The notes beneath the pieces are model-generated. The model saw only the letters and a list, made by a program, of their open reading frames with translations, was not told the origin of the DNA and made no database searches. Made by a program: the position numbers and the translations under genes. Source: Nitrospira sp. (GTDB taxonomy: Bacteria; Nitrospirota; Nitrospiria; Nitrospirales; Nitrospiraceae). Taken from it: DNA of 64,000 nucleotides. The DNA is taken from assembly GCA_030123565.1 (NCBI GenBank), contig CP126122.1:3858800-3922799 (forward strand). The letters are read 5' to 3'. This document shows, piece by piece, positions 1 through 11,395 of this stretch (position 1 is the stretch's first letter; the number at the start of each line of letters is the position of its first letter).

Positions 1-27
1 GATCACGCGACGGCCTTGAGTGGTCAT
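1..27 (-). CDS. 5' end of a minus-strand gene leaving the window
   Basis: An ATG on the minus strand at 27-25 follows a plausible AGGA-type ribosome binding site at about 32-36 (GGATT then ATG) and opens a frame MTTQGRRVI that runs off the window edge. Nine codons are too few to identify a family. It would be divergent from hisS. It may simply be a chance open frame. Confidence 0.25.
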
Positions 28-74
28 AATCCTAGAGAAGCGAGTCCAGCAGCATGTGAGTGAGTAGGGTACGT

Positions 75-91
75 CGGGGGCGCCCGTTTTT
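75..91 (+). terminator. possible short rho-independent terminator
   Basis: CGGG (75-78), a GC-rich loop and CCCG (83-86) are followed by TTTTT. The stem is only four pairs, so this is weak. It would end transcription from a gene left of the window. Confidence 0.25.
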
Positions 92-137
92 ACAAGGAGG
101 GCACTATACTCTCGCAGAAAGGCCGGCGCAACAGCGC

Positions 138-215
138 TGCCTCTCGTATCTCGTCGCTCGTGAAGCGCAGAACGAGATACGAATGACGCTTCACGAGATA
201 CGCGCCTTGCCGCGT
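138..215. repeat. dispersed palindromic repeat, CGTATCTCGTGAAGCG family
   Basis: This stretch holds several direct and inverted versions of the words CGTATCTCGT and GTGAAGCG, so it can fold on itself. The same words recur at 25439-25530 and 62325-62400 between unrelated genes, so this is a dispersed intergenic repeat and not a hisS regulator. Function unknown. Confidence 0.6.
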
Positions 216-270
216 TGACTTGCCCGCAAACCCGCCGCTATAGTCCCGCACGAGCCGTGAGGCGTCAGGT

Positions 271-1539
271 GTGAACCAAGTCATGATCAAGGCCATTAAA
301 GGCGTCAAGGATCTCCTGCCGGAAGACATTCCGCGTTGGCGACTGATCGAGGAAACCGCCAGACGGTGGGCGCTCTGTTACGGGTTTCAAGAGATCCGCG
401 TGCCGATTTTTGAGACGACGACGCTGTTTGCGCGCAGCATCGGCGCGACCACCGACATCGTCGAGAAGGAGATGTATACCTTTGCCGATCGCGACGGCAC
501 CTCCCTGACCCTGCGTCCTGAGGGCACCGCCGGCACGGTTCGCGCCTTCATCGAACATAACCGGGCAGCCGATCCGAAGCCGCAGAAGTATTGTTACCTC
601 GGTCCCATGTTCCGACACGAACGTCCTCAGGCAGGGCGGCTGCGGCAATTTCATCAGTTCGGCGTCGAATCGTTCGGCGTTTCCGACCCCCGCGCCGACG
701 TCGAGGTGATGGCGCTCCTGTGGCGGCTGCTTTCCGAGTTGACGCTGCCGAGGTTGACGCTGGAAATCAACAACCTCGGGTTTGCCGAAGATCGGGCTCG
801 TTACAAACCCATCCTGGTGGCCTTCCTGAAGGGCGTCGAAGACCGGCTCTGCGGCAATTGCCGGCGGCGGATAGAAACGAATCCCCTGCGCGTGCTCGAC
901 TGCAAGGTTCCAGAATGTCGGTCTGCCACCGAGGAGGCTCCTCGCCTAGCCGATTCGCTCTCGCCGGAGGCCCGTGACCACTTCGATCGGGTCACGGCCG
1001 GCTTGCAGGCTCTGGACATACCCTTTCACTTGAACCACCGGCTCGTCCGCGGCCTCGATTACTATTGCCTCACCGCTTTCGAAGTCACCTGTGCTCACTT
1101 AGGTGCCCAGAATGCCGTCGGTGCCGGAGGGCGTTATGACGGATTGGTGGAACAACTCGGGGGAGCCGCCGTCCCGGCCGTCGGGTTTGCCGTCGGCCTT
1201 GAGCGCATTGCACTCATGTTGCCGCAGGACGTTTCGTTGCCGACGGTCCCACGAGTCTATGTCGCAGCGTTCGGTACCCAGGCGGTTGCTGTCGGATTCA
1301 CCCTGCTCGACGAACTCCGTCGCCAAGGAGTTCCAGCCGACATGGATTTTCGTGCCGCTTCACTCAAGGCCCATCTCCGTCAGGCCGACCGGCTCGGGGT
1401 CCTCTATGCGGTTCTCTTAGGCGACGATGAGGTCGTCAAAGGCATCGCAACCGTCCGAAACATGCAGACGAAAGAGCAGGAAGAACTGGCGATCTCAGAC
1501 CTCTCCTCCACCCTCCGCACCCGCCTCATCGGCGCGTAA
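271..1539 (+). CDS. hisS: histidyl-tRNA synthetase
   Basis: Class II aminoacyl-tRNA synthetase that charges tRNA-His in the cytoplasm. The 422 residues carry motif 2 (YLGPMFRHERPQAGRLRQFH, about residues 109-128), the histidine-specific RGLDYY motif near residue 260, motif 3 with GLERIALML, and a C-terminal anticodon-binding domain. Length fits the family. The GTG start at 271 is chosen because GAGG at 259-262 is well spaced. The ATG at 283 (MIKAIKGVKD) resembles the usual family N terminus and is a serious alternative. It lies upstream of the tus cluster, separated by an AT-rich gap of about 120 bases. Confidence 0.95.
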   Translation: MNQVMIKAIKGVKDLLPEDIPRWRLIEETARRWALCYGFQEIRVPIFETTTLFARSIGATTDIVEKEMYTFADRDGTSLTLRPEGTAGTVRAFIEHNRAADPKPQKYCYLGPMFRHERPQAGRLRQFHQFGVESFGVSDPRADVEVMALLWRLLSELTLPRLTLEINNLGFAEDRARYKPILVAFLKGVEDRLCGNCRRRIETNPLRVLDCKVPECRSATEEAPRLADSLSPEARDHFDRVTAGLQALDIPFHLNHRLVRGLDYYCLTAFEVTCAHLGAQNAVGAGGRYDGLVEQLGGAAVPAVGFAVGLERIALMLPQDVSLPTVPRVYVAAFGTQAVAVGFTLLDELRRQGVPADMDFRAASLKAHLRQADRLGVLYAVLLGDDEVVKGIATVRNMQTKEQEELAISDLSSTLRTRLIGA

Positions 1540-1574
1540 TCCAGGCCCCTTTTTCCAGTTGACTTTCAGTCCAA

Positions 1575-1700
1575 AAATTCGTACGCTCCGCTCTCAATTG
1601 AATAGATATAAACTATTGATTATTAATCACTCTTAAACTTTTTCCACAGACCAATTTCCATGGCCTCCAAGAAATTCGGCATCCTGTTATCCACACCCCC
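1575..1700. other. AT-rich segment with DnaA boxes, left part of putative oriC
   Basis: The stretch from about 1590 to 1645 is strikingly AT-rich for this genome and ends in a DnaA-box-like TTTTCCACA at 1640-1648. A perfect DnaA box TTATCCACA lies at 1687-1695, just inside the first tus gene. Together with the cluster at 2731-2971 this suggests a bipartite origin spanning the three tus genes. Unwinding function is inferred from composition only. Confidence 0.5.
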
Positions 1701-1980
1701 TCTACACCCGAGTGTCGAGACCGTCGTCCGGCTCTCGGAAGAAGCGCTTGCACAGGGCATGGATCTCTATCTCTATTTCATCGATGAAGGGGTCAAGAAC
1801 CTCCGTGACCCTCGTTATAACGAGTTGGTGGGGCGCGGGATGAAGTTGTTCATCTGTGCCTATGGGTGTCAGCAGCACGGGGTTTCGACCGACCGCCTCG
1901 ACCCTCGCATTTCTCTCTGCGGTCTGGTGGTGCTGTCGAATATCGTGAACGGTTGCGATCGTTTTCTCGCGTTTACGTGA
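1660..1980 (+). CDS. DsrE/TusD-like sulfur relay protein
   Basis: A 106-residue single-domain DsrE-fold protein. The N terminus (KKFGILLSTPP) and the segment MKLFICAYGCQQHG (about residues 65-78) match the TusD/DsrE layout, in which a cysteine in this loop carries persulfide sulfur. Two cysteines are present there. It is first of three adjacent genes in the order TusD-, TusC-, TusB-like, so a heterohexameric sulfur-transfer complex is likely, serving tRNA 2-thiouridine formation or, by analogy with DsrEFH, sulfur trafficking. No partner such as tusE or mnmA is in the window, so the pathway is open. Confidence 0.7.
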   Translation: MASKKFGILLSTPPLHPSVETVVRLSEEALAQGMDLYLYFIDEGVKNLRDPRYNELVGRGMKLFICAYGCQQHGVSTDRLDPRISLCGLVVLSNIVNGCDRFLAFT

Positions 1981-2003
1981 GTGATCATATAGAAGGAATC
2001 GTC

Positions 2004-2354
2004 GTGGCCGCGACTGCTTCCATTGTACTCGTCATTCGTGAAGATCCCCGTCTGTCGCACCGTCCTGTGGAGGCGCTGCGCATTGCCTTGGGATTGGCCG
2101 CCGGCGAGAATCCGATCACGGTGATCCTCATGGGAGAGGCGGTGCGCCTGCTCGGGGAAGAGACGGAGGATATTGTCGACGCCGAGATCCTCGAAAAATA
2201 CCTTCCGTCGTTCCAACACCTTGCTATTCCGTTTGTCCTGATTTTTCCAGCCGGACCGCGGCCGGAACTCCAAGATGGGTTCGCCGTCGGGGTCGGCTCG
2301 TCCGAATCAGCTCAGCAAGCCATTGCCCAGGCTGATCGAGTTCTCGTCTTTTGA
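2004..2354 (+). CDS. DsrF/TusC-like protein
   Basis: A protein of 116 residues starting at GTG 2004, chosen because AAGGA lies 7 bases upstream and because the long upstream extension of the same frame overlaps the previous gene in a different frame. Composition and position (second of a DsrE-F-H triplet, 23 bases after the first gene) point to the structural TusC/DsrF subunit. It has no cysteine, which fits a subunit that does not carry sulfur. Sequence similarity to TusC is weak by eye, so the call leans on gene order. Confidence 0.55.
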   Translation: MAATASIVLVIREDPRLSHRPVEALRIALGLAAGENPITVILMGEAVRLLGEETEDIVDAEILEKYLPSFQHLAIPFVLIFPAGPRPELQDGFAVGVGSSESAQQAIAQADRVLVF

Positions 2355-2377
2355 GCATTCAGAGATCCGGAGATCCT

Positions 2378-2650
2378 ATGCCTCCCCGCAAGACACTCTA
2401 TCTTCTCCGACGACCGATCGTGGGTTCGATGCAGACTTTGTTGCCTTCGACATCGTCTGCTTCGTCTTCGGAAAAGCTATCTCTGGTTCTTCTTGAAGAA
2501 GCCGTGTCGTCATCGCCGACTTTTCCCGGGCAGACTTATGTCCTTCCCCCTCAATCCGACATTCCGATCGGATCCGTTTTCGGAAAGCTGATTTCCTATA
2601 GGGACCTTGTGACGTTGATCGAGGAACATGAGGCGACCATTGTGTTGTGA
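2378..2650 (+). CDS. DsrH/TusB-like protein
   Basis: About 90 residues from ATG 2378, which has GGAG five bases upstream. An upstream TTG at 2351 in the same frame is less likely. The pattern LVLLEEAV, YVLPPQSD and a closing YRDLVTLIEEH is typical of DsrH/TusB proteins. It lacks a cysteine in the region where TusB and DsrH usually keep one, so its sulfur role may be reduced. It is the last gene before the dnaA promoter region. Confidence 0.6.
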   Translation: MPPRKTLYLLRRPIVGSMQTLLPSTSSASSSEKLSLVLLEEAVSSSPTFPGQTYVLPPQSDIPIGSVFGKLISYRDLVTLIEEHEATIVL

Positions 2651-3015
2651 AAGGACTGTCTTCTCCGAAATATCTTCTGATTAAGAAGAAAGTTAGGAGT
2701 CGTCGGAGTAGGAGTAGATCATGTTGGTCCTGTGGATGAATGGGAAGAGGTCTATGTTTATTGACGATCGAAGAGCCTAGCCCCTGTTGATGAGATGGTG
2801 TATAAGGCAGGGGCTCTCTTGGATAGGATGGAGTCGTCTGTGGATGGATTTGATCGCAGGGCGGCAGGGTGGTCGGTTGTCCACAGGAACCGGGTTTGGA
2901 TGGCTGGCCCCATGTTGATGAAAACCAGGATTTCGAATGGTCTGTAGGTATTTATCCACACCTGTGTATAAAGCTGTGAACATTCGCAAGTATTTGAATT
3001 ATTAGGATTCTACAG
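2651..3015. other. oriC: dnaA upstream region with DnaA-box cluster (putative oriC)
   Basis: The 365-base gap before dnaA holds a perfect DnaA box TTATCCACA at 2952-2960, an adjacent inverted TTATACACA at 2963-2971, and one-mismatch forms at 2731-2739 (inverted TCATCCACA) and 2877-2885 (TTGTCCACA), plus a weaker inverted CCATCCACA at 2839-2847. Boxes directly in front of dnaA are typical both of origins and of dnaA autoregulation. GC-skew inversion, which I cannot compute here, would test this. Confidence 0.65.
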
Positions 3016-4344
3016 ATGTGGAATGATGCGTTGGCCTACATTCAGGAAAAGGTGCCGAAGCAGGTCTATGAAACCTGGTTCACTCCGATCGTGCTGGACC
3101 GCATTGAAGGAACGACGGCCTATTTAGGAGTTCCGAACAAGTTTTTCGGCGATTGGTTGGGAGAACACTACCGCGATCTCTTGGCGGAAGCGGTTTCGGC
3201 TGCCCAAGGTGGCGGGCCCATGGACGTTTCCTTCGTGATCACCAGCAGACCCCACTCGTCGCCTCAGGATGGTGCGATGCCGGATATGAGCGGGCGCGGC
3301 TTCGTCCCTGCCCGGTCGAAGCGCGGCGTGCAATTGAATCCAAAATATACCTTCAAGAGCTTCGTGGTCGGGGCGGGAAACCAGTTTGCCCATGCCGCCT
3401 GCATGGCGGTGGCTGAGCAACCGGCGAAAGCCTACAACCCCCTGTTCCTCTACGGCGGTGTCGGGCTGGGAAAAACACATCTGCTCAATGCGATCGGGAA
3501 TTATCTGGCCGAGCGAAGCGAACTGCGCATCGCCTACCTCACCACGGAACAGTTCACAAACGAGGTCATCAATTCGATTCGATACGACAAGATGATCGAC
3601 CTGCGGAAACGGTATCGCAACGTCGATATGTTGATGATCGACGACATTCAATTTTTGGCCGGCAAGGAACGCACGCAGGAAGAATTCTTTCACACCTTCA
3701 ATACGCTCTACGAAGCCCATAAGCAGATCGTCTTGTCCAGCGACCGCTTTCCCAAGGACATGCCGGATATCGAGGAACGGCTCCGATCGCGGTTCGAATG
3801 GGGTCTGATCGCCGACCTGCAGCCTCCGGACGTGGAAACACGCATCGCCATCCTGCGCAAGAAATCCGAAGATGAAAGGATCGCCCTCCCGGAAGACGTG
3901 ATCCACTTTCTGGCGACCACGATGAAGAACAACATCCGCGAGTTGGAAGGCTCGCTGGTGCGCCTCGGAGCCTATTCGTCGCTGACCGGGCAAGTCATCA
4001 CGCTCGAGATGGCCAAGAACGTGCTGCGGGACCTCATCGGCGACAAGAAGAAGATCGTCTCGATCGAGGACATTCAGGAGGCGGTGGGCACGAAATACCA
4101 TCTGAAGATCGGGGATTTGAAATCGCGCCGACGGAGTAAAACGCTCGTCCATCCGCGCCAGATCGCCATGTATCTCTGCCGCGAACTCACCGAGGCCTCG
4201 TTTCCGGAGATCGGGCGCCAGTTCGGCGGCAAGGACCATACGACGATCATTCACGCCTGCCGCCAGATCGCGAAGGCCAAAGAAATCGACAGCACCTTGC
4301 AGACCACGCTGGAAGGTCTGAAAGAACAGATCTTGAGGGCGTAA
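3016..4344 (+). CDS. dnaA: chromosomal replication initiator DnaA
   Basis: AAA+ ATPase that binds DnaA boxes and opens oriC. The 442 residues contain an N-terminal interaction domain (about 1-80), a short linker, Walker A GGVGLGKT at 147-154, Walker [13 protein letters not shown], and a C-terminal domain IV with the signature [16 protein letters not shown]. The ATG at 3016 has AGGA at 3004-3007. It is followed after 23 bases by dnaN. DnaA boxes in its leader suggest autoregulation. Confidence 0.98.
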   Translation: MWNDALAYIQEKVPKQVYETWFTPIVLDRIEGTTAYLGVPNKFFGDWLGEHYRDLLAEAVSAAQGGGPMDVSFVITSRPHSSPQDGAMPDMSGRGFVPARSKRGVQLNPKYTFKSFVVGAGNQFAHAACMAVAEQPAKAYNPLFLYGGVGLGKTHLLNAIGNYLAERSELRIAYLTTEQFTNEVINSIRYDKMIDLRKRYRNVDMLMIDDIQFLAGKERTQEEFFHTFNTLYEAHKQIVLSSDRFPKDMPDIEERLRSRFEWGLIADLQPPDVETRIAILRKKSEDERIALPEDVIHFLATTMKNNIRELEGSLVRLGAYSSLTGQVITLEMAKNVLRDLIGDKKKIVSIEDIQEAVGTKYHLKIGDLKSRRRSKTLVHPRQIAMYLCRELTEASFPEIGRQFGGKDHTTIIHACRQIAKAKEIDSTLQTTLEGLKEQILRA

Positions 4345-4367
4345 CCGTCCTCTAGGGGAGATCGACC

Positions 4368-5498
4368 ATGAAGGTACGTATCGGACGAGAGGAACTCTTG
4401 ACGGGCCTGCAACGGGTGCAGGGGGTCGTCGAAAAACGGAACACCATGCCGATCCTCTCGAATATCCTGTTGGAAGCCAAACATGACGGGGCCGAAATCG
4501 TCGCGACCGACTTGGAAATCGGGATGCGCGGCCTCTACAAGGCGACGGTGCTCGAGGCCGGGGGCGTGACCATTTCCGCGCGCAAGTTGTACGAAATCAT
4601 CAAGGAGCTGCCGAGCGGCGAGATCGAACTCATCTCGGGCGACAACAACTGGACCACGATCCAAGCCGGAAAGAGCCAATTCAAGGTCGTCGGCCTCCCC
4701 AGCAGCGACTATCCTGCCTTGCCCTCCATCGACCGCGAAGGCCTGACGCCGCTGGCCGGGGCGGGATTGTTGGAATTGATCCGCAAGACCCTCTTTGCCG
4801 CCGGCGACAACGACGCCCGCTACATCCTGAACGGCCTACTGGTGAGCTTGACGACGACCGAAAAGAGAACCACCCTCCTGCGCCTGGTCGGCACCGACGG
4901 CCATCGTCTGGCCGTGGCGGAGCGCGAGGTTGGGACACCAGGCGCCAAGCAGCCGGCGCAGGACATCAAGGCGATCATCCCGAAGAAAGCGGCCCAGGAA
5001 ATGCGACGCCTCCTCGAAGAGGGGGGCGACGCCGAGCCGCTGATCGGGTTTACGAAGAACCTCATGATCTTCCGCAAGAGCGGCCTGCTCCTCACCTCAC
5101 GCCTGATGGAGGGGAACTACCCGAACTATCAGCAGGTGGTGCCGAAGGAGAGCGGCAAGCGGCTGGTCATCGATCGCGGGCTGCTGGAAGGCGCCTTGCG
5201 ACGGGTCTCGGTCCTTTCGAAGGACAAGGCCAATGCCGTGAAGGTGTCGTTCGCACCGGGCAGCATGACGCTGTTCTCCAGCAACCCGGACTACGGAGAA
5301 GCCACGGAAGAACTGGCGGCTCGCTACGAAGGCGAGGACCTCAATACGGGATTCAACGCGCGTTATCTCCTGGATGCCCTCAGCGTCATGGATGGGGAAT
5401 CGGTCTCGCTGCAGATGGACACGGCCTTGAGTCCCTGCCTGATTCAGGAGGCCGAGAGTCCGGGATTCAAATGTGTCGTGATGCCGATCAAGATCTGA
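4368..5498 (+). CDS. dnaN: DNA polymerase III beta subunit (sliding clamp)
   Basis: Ring-shaped processivity clamp of the replicative polymerase. At 376 residues it has the usual three-domain length, begins MKVRIGREELLTGLQRVQ, contains the typical NTMPILSNILLEA segment near residue 26, and ends in VVMPIKI, the conserved clamp C terminus. GGGGAG at 4355-4360 is well spaced from ATG 4368. It is probably co-transcribed with dnaA. Confidence 0.97.
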   Translation: MKVRIGREELLTGLQRVQGVVEKRNTMPILSNILLEAKHDGAEIVATDLEIGMRGLYKATVLEAGGVTISARKLYEIIKELPSGEIELISGDNNWTTIQAGKSQFKVVGLPSSDYPALPSIDREGLTPLAGAGLLELIRKTLFAAGDNDARYILNGLLVSLTTTEKRTTLLRLVGTDGHRLAVAEREVGTPGAKQPAQDIKAIIPKKAAQEMRRLLEEGGDAEPLIGFTKNLMIFRKSGLLLTSRLMEGNYPNYQQVVPKESGKRLVIDRGLLEGALRRVSVLSKDKANAVKVSFAPGSMTLFSSNPDYGEATEELAARYEGEDLNTGFNARYLLDALSVMDGESVSLQMDTALSPCLIQEAESPGFKCVVMPIKI

Positions 5499-5502
5499 AC
5501 CG

Positions 5503-5582
5503 AGTGTTCAGCTGTCAGCCTGCAGCGGTCAGCGGATCGCCTCAGGCTGGGAGCTGACGGCTGTAGGCTGAGAGCCGTCGAC
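5503..5582. repeat. short inverted repeat between dnaN and gyrB
   Basis: Words of the type AGCTGACGGCTG, CAGCTGTCAGCCTG and AGGCTGAGAG occur in both orientations in this 80-base gap and can form an imperfect hairpin. It resembles the small intergenic palindromes common in GC-rich genomes. It could act as an mRNA stabiliser or attenuator, but nothing shows this. Confidence 0.4.
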
Positions 5583-5593
5583 CAAGGAGCTGA

Positions 5594-8095
<2,502 letters not shown>

Positions 8096-8129
8096 CGAGT
8101 CCTGCACGACAAGGCGAACAGTTGTTTCT

Positions 8130-8265
8130 GTGGATTCGGAGGATGCTCAAAATGGCTCTTCGGCAAGGCCGCAGGCGAGAGAGGACCGGAGGCGTACCCT
8201 CTGGGGTACGTTGAGGACCTTCTCGAGCCGAGAACGAAGCCGGGGACCATGTTCAGTATCTGTGG
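8130..8265. repeat. imperfect palindromic element between gyrB and gyrA
   Basis: The gap contains a long imperfect inverted repeat. Its core is CGTACCC (8193-8199), loop TCTG, GGGTACG (8204-8210), and the outer arms run from GCTCAAAATGG near 8150 to CCATGTTCAG near 8256. This looks like a dispersed palindromic element placed inside the gyr operon; from memory similar elements recur in Nitrospira genomes, which I cannot verify here. It could affect gyrA expression if it terminates or processes the transcript. Confidence 0.5.
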
Positions 8266-8272
8266 AGGGTAG

Positions 8273-10732
8273 ATGCCGCCGGATGAACGACTAGGACAGA
8301 TCGCGATCGAAGACGAGATGCGCTCGTCCTATCTCGACTACGCCATGAGCGTGATCGTGGGCCGCGCCCTGCCGGACGTGCGGGACGGACTCAAGCCGGT
8401 CCACCGGCGCATTCTGCACGGCATGAACGAAATGGGGCTCGCCGCGAACCGGCCCTACCGGAAATCGGCCAAGATCGTGGGCGAGATCATGGGTAATTAC
8501 CATCCCCATGGGGATTCCGCGATCTACGACACGCTCGTACGTATGGCGCAGAATTTCAACATGCGCTACATGCTGGTCGACGGCCAGGGGAACTACGGTT
8601 CGATGGACGGCGACGCCGCGGCGGCCATGCGGTACACCGAAGCCCGGTTGACTAGGCTGGCCGAAGAGTTGCTGGCGGATATCGACAAGGAAACGGTCGA
8701 TTTCGGACCGAACTACGATGAATCCCGCGTCGAGCCGCTCGTCCTGCCCTCCAAGGTGCCGAACCTCCTCATCAACGGGGCCGGCGGCATCGCGGTCGGG
8801 TATGCCACCAACATTCCCACGCATAACCTGGGTGAAGTCATCGAGGGGCTGCTCCTCTTGCTGGACAATCCCGAGGCGACCATCGCGCAGTTGATGAAGA
8901 AGATTCCCGGGCCCGACTTCCCGACCGCCGGGTTCATCTACGGCACGGCCGGGATCAAGGAAGCCTATGAGACGGGACGTGGCCTGTTGACGATCCGCGC
9001 CAAGGTCGCGATCGAGACGGACGAACGGAACGACCGGGAGCGATTGATCGTCACCGAGATTCCCTACCAGGTGAACAAGGCCAAGTTGATCGAGAAGATC
9101 GCGGACTTGGCGCAGGAAGACCGTGTCACCGGCATTTCCGATATCCGCGACGAGTCCGACCGCGAGGGCGTCCGGATCGTGATCGAGTTGAAACGGAACG
9201 AGATTCCCCTCGTCGTCTTGAACAACCTGTACAAACACAGCCAGCTGCAGACCACGTTCGGCGTCAACATGCTGGCGCTCGTCAACAACCGGCCGGAGGT
9301 GCTGAGCCTCAAGCGGATCCTCGAGGCCTTCGTCGAGCATCGACGCGAAGTCGTCGTGCGCCGCACGGCCTTCGAGTTGCGCAAGGCGGAAGAGCGCGCC
9401 CACATCCTGGAAGGTCTCAAGATCGCGCTGGACAATCTGGATGCCGTGATCGCCTTGATCCGGCGCTCCCAATCGCCGGATGTCGCGCGGACGGGCTTGA
9501 TGCAACAGTTCCAACTGTCGGAACTGCAGGCCAACGCCATCCTCGACATGCGGCTGCAGCGGCTCACCCAGCTGGAGCGCAACAAGCTGGTGGAAGAATA
9601 TCGCGAGGTGCTGAAGACCATCGAGTATCTGCGGTCGGTCCTCGGCAGCGAAGCGCTCGTGCGCAAGATCATCCGTGATGAACTCATGGAGATCAAAGAC
9701 AAGTATCAGGACGAGCGGCGCACGCAGATCGTCAAGGAAGAAGCCGAGCTGACGGTCGAAGATCTGATCGCCGAAGAAGAAGTGGTGGTCACGATCTCGC
9801 ATGCCGGCTACATCAAGCGGAACGCGGTCACGCTCTATCGGGCGCAGCGGCGCGGCGGCAAGGGCAAGATCGCGATGGGTATCAAGGAGGAGGATTTCGT
9901 CGAGACCCTCTTCACGGCCTCCACGCACGACTCGTTGCTGTTCTTTACCGACGCGGGCAAGGTCTATTGGCTGAAGGTGCACGAAATTCCCGAAGCGAGC
10001 CGCGCGGCGAAGGGCAAGGCGCTGGTGAATCTCCTGGCCCTTTCGAAGGACGAGAAGGTCACGGCCACGTTGCCCGTGAAGGATTTCCCGGCGGATCGTT
10101 ACGTGGTCATGGCGACGAAACTCGGCGTCATCAAGAAAACCGAATTGTCGGCCTACGGCAATCCGCGCCAGGGCGGCATCATCGCCCTCTCGCTCGATCA
10201 GGGGGATAAACTCATCGGCGTCGAGGTGACCGACGGGCAACGAGAGATTCTGTTGGGCACGAAGCGGGGCATCACGATCCGGTTCAAGGAAGAAGACGTG
10301 CGGCCGATGGGACGCACCGCGCACGGCGTGCGCGGGATCACGCTGGAGCCTGGCGACGAGGTCATCGGCATGGAGACCATCACGCCGGATTCGACCACCG
10401 CGATCCTGACCGTGACCGAGGGCGGCTATGGAAAACGGACGCCGGTGAACGAATACCGCGTGCAGGGCCGCGGCGGGAAGGGCATCATCAGCGTCAAGAC
10501 GACGGAGCGGAACGGTCTTGCCGTCGGCTTCCTGCAGGTCCGTGACGACGATGAGATCATGTTGATGGCGGCCCAGGGCAAGGTGCTGCGTTGCAAGGTC
10601 GACGACATCCGGGAAATCGGGCGCAATACTCAAGGCGTGCGCCTGCTCGATTTGGACGGAGAGGAGGACCGCGTCGTCGCCGTGGCGCGGCTGGTCGAAC
10701 GCGAAGAAGGGGTGCCCGACGAAGGCGAGTAG
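8273..10732 (+). CDS. gyrA: DNA gyrase subunit A
   Basis: DNA-cleaving subunit of gyrase. It has 819 residues; the catalytic tyrosine lies in AAAMRYTEARL (Y at about residue 121). The GyrA box, QRRGGKG near residue 524, marks this as gyrase and not topoisomerase IV, and the C-terminal beta-pinwheel repeats follow. The quinolone region reads HPHGDSAIYDTLVRMAQ, with serine and aspartate-type positions as in sensitive enzymes. GGAGG at 8264-8268 sets the start at ATG 8273. Confidence 0.97.
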   Translation: MPPDERLGQIAIEDEMRSSYLDYAMSVIVGRALPDVRDGLKPVHRRILHGMNEMGLAANRPYRKSAKIVGEIMGNYHPHGDSAIYDTLVRMAQNFNMRYMLVDGQGNYGSMDGDAAAAMRYTEARLTRLAEELLADIDKETVDFGPNYDESRVEPLVLPSKVPNLLINGAGGIAVGYATNIPTHNLGEVIEGLLLLLDNPEATIAQLMKKIPGPDFPTAGFIYGTAGIKEAYETGRGLLTIRAKVAIETDERNDRERLIVTEIPYQVNKAKLIEKIADLAQEDRVTGISDIRDESDREGVRIVIELKRNEIPLVVLNNLYKHSQLQTTFGVNMLALVNNRPEVLSLKRILEAFVEHRREVVVRRTAFELRKAEERAHILEGLKIALDNLDAVIALIRRSQSPDVARTGLMQQFQLSELQANAILDMRLQRLTQLERNKLVEEYREVLKTIEYLRSVLGSEALVRKIIRDELMEIKDKYQDERRTQIVKEEAELTVEDLIAEEEVVVTISHAGYIKRNAVTLYRAQRRGGKGKIAMGIKEEDFVETLFTASTHDSLLFFTDAGKVYWLKVHEIPEASRAAKGKALVNLLALSKDEKVTATLPVKDFPADRYVVMATKLGVIKKTELSAYGNPRQGGIIALSLDQGDKLIGVEVTDGQREILLGTKRGITIRFKEEDVRPMGRTAHGVRGITLEPGDEVIGMETITPDSTTAILTVTEGGYGKRTPVNEYRVQGRGGKGIISVKTTERNGLAVGFLQVRDDDEIMLMAAQGKVLRCKVDDIREIGRNTQGVRLLDLDGEEDRVVAVARLVEREEGVPDEGE

Positions 10733-10740
10733 CCCCTCCG

Positions 10741-10762
10741 CGGGCCGCACCGGTTGCGGCCG
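10741..10762 (+). terminator. weak hairpin after gyrA
   Basis: GGCCGC (10743-10748) and GCGGCC (10756-10761) can pair directly after the gyrA stop. There is no T tract, so it may be a processing or pause site rather than a terminator. Confidence 0.3.
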
Positions 10763-10774
10763 GCATTCCTTACC

Positions 10775-11395
10775 ATGGCCATGAACCACCCGACTCCGCC
10801 GACGGCCGGAACCGCCGCCGATTCCCGCAGCAAACGTCCGCTGGATACGGTCGTGAAGATGGCGCTGGGCGTCCTGTTCGGCTCCTTCGCGTTGATCTGG
10901 GGCGGCATGTTTCTCAGCCGGCCGGACCGGTCGATTCCTCCCTACAGCATCGGCTCCCAGGAACGTACATTGGTGGCGGTTCACGTTCCATCCTGGACCA
11001 GCGATACGGAAATCGAAACGCTGATCGAGCGATTCAGGAAAGTCGGCCGGGAAAGCCGGAATTTCGGTCCCATGAAGATCCATCCGACCACGCCCGATGA
11101 TCCGCAGGGACGGTATCGGCGGATTGAGATTTATATCTTTACCGATGAGGGCTGGACGGAACCGGACATGTTGCACAAGTATGTGACGGGCGAAGACCAG
11201 GCGGTGCGTGAAGGGTTCGAACGGTCGTTGCGCGGGTTCTATCGTCTTGACGGGCAGGAGGAAGAAGGCCGCATCGGGCCGCTCCCGCAGGGAAAAGACA
11301 GCGCGGCCACGGCGGCCTATGCACGGCAGCTGTTCAAGGGGCCTGTCGTGGGGGATGCGACGGCGACTCCGTCCGGATCAAAGACTGGACCATGA
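10775..11395 (+). CDS. small membrane-anchored protein of unknown function
   Basis: About 206 residues from ATG 10775 (ATG 10781 is equally possible). A single hydrophobic segment at about residues 27-45 (MALGVLFGSFALIWGGMFL) anchors a soluble domain rich in charged residues, probably periplasmic. No family recognised. The 3' end overlaps the convergent dciA gene by 62 bases, which suggests the two frames have long been stable neighbours. It follows gyrA closely and may share its transcript. Confidence 0.6.
   Translation: MAMNHPTPPTAGTAADSRSKRPLDTVVKMALGVLFGSFALIWGGMFLSRPDRSIPPYSIGSQERTLVAVHVPSWTSDTEIETLIERFRKVGRESRNFGPMKIHPTTPDDPQGRYRRIEIYIFTDEGWTEPDMLHKYVTGEDQAVREGFERSLRGFYRLDGQEEEGRIGPLPQGKDSAATAAYARQLFKGPVVGDATATPSGSKTGP

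Noticed and set aside
8291..11176. 961-residue open frame on the minus strand under gyrA
   Set aside because: It is a shadow of the gyrA codon pattern in GC-rich DNA; gyrA on the plus strand is certain.
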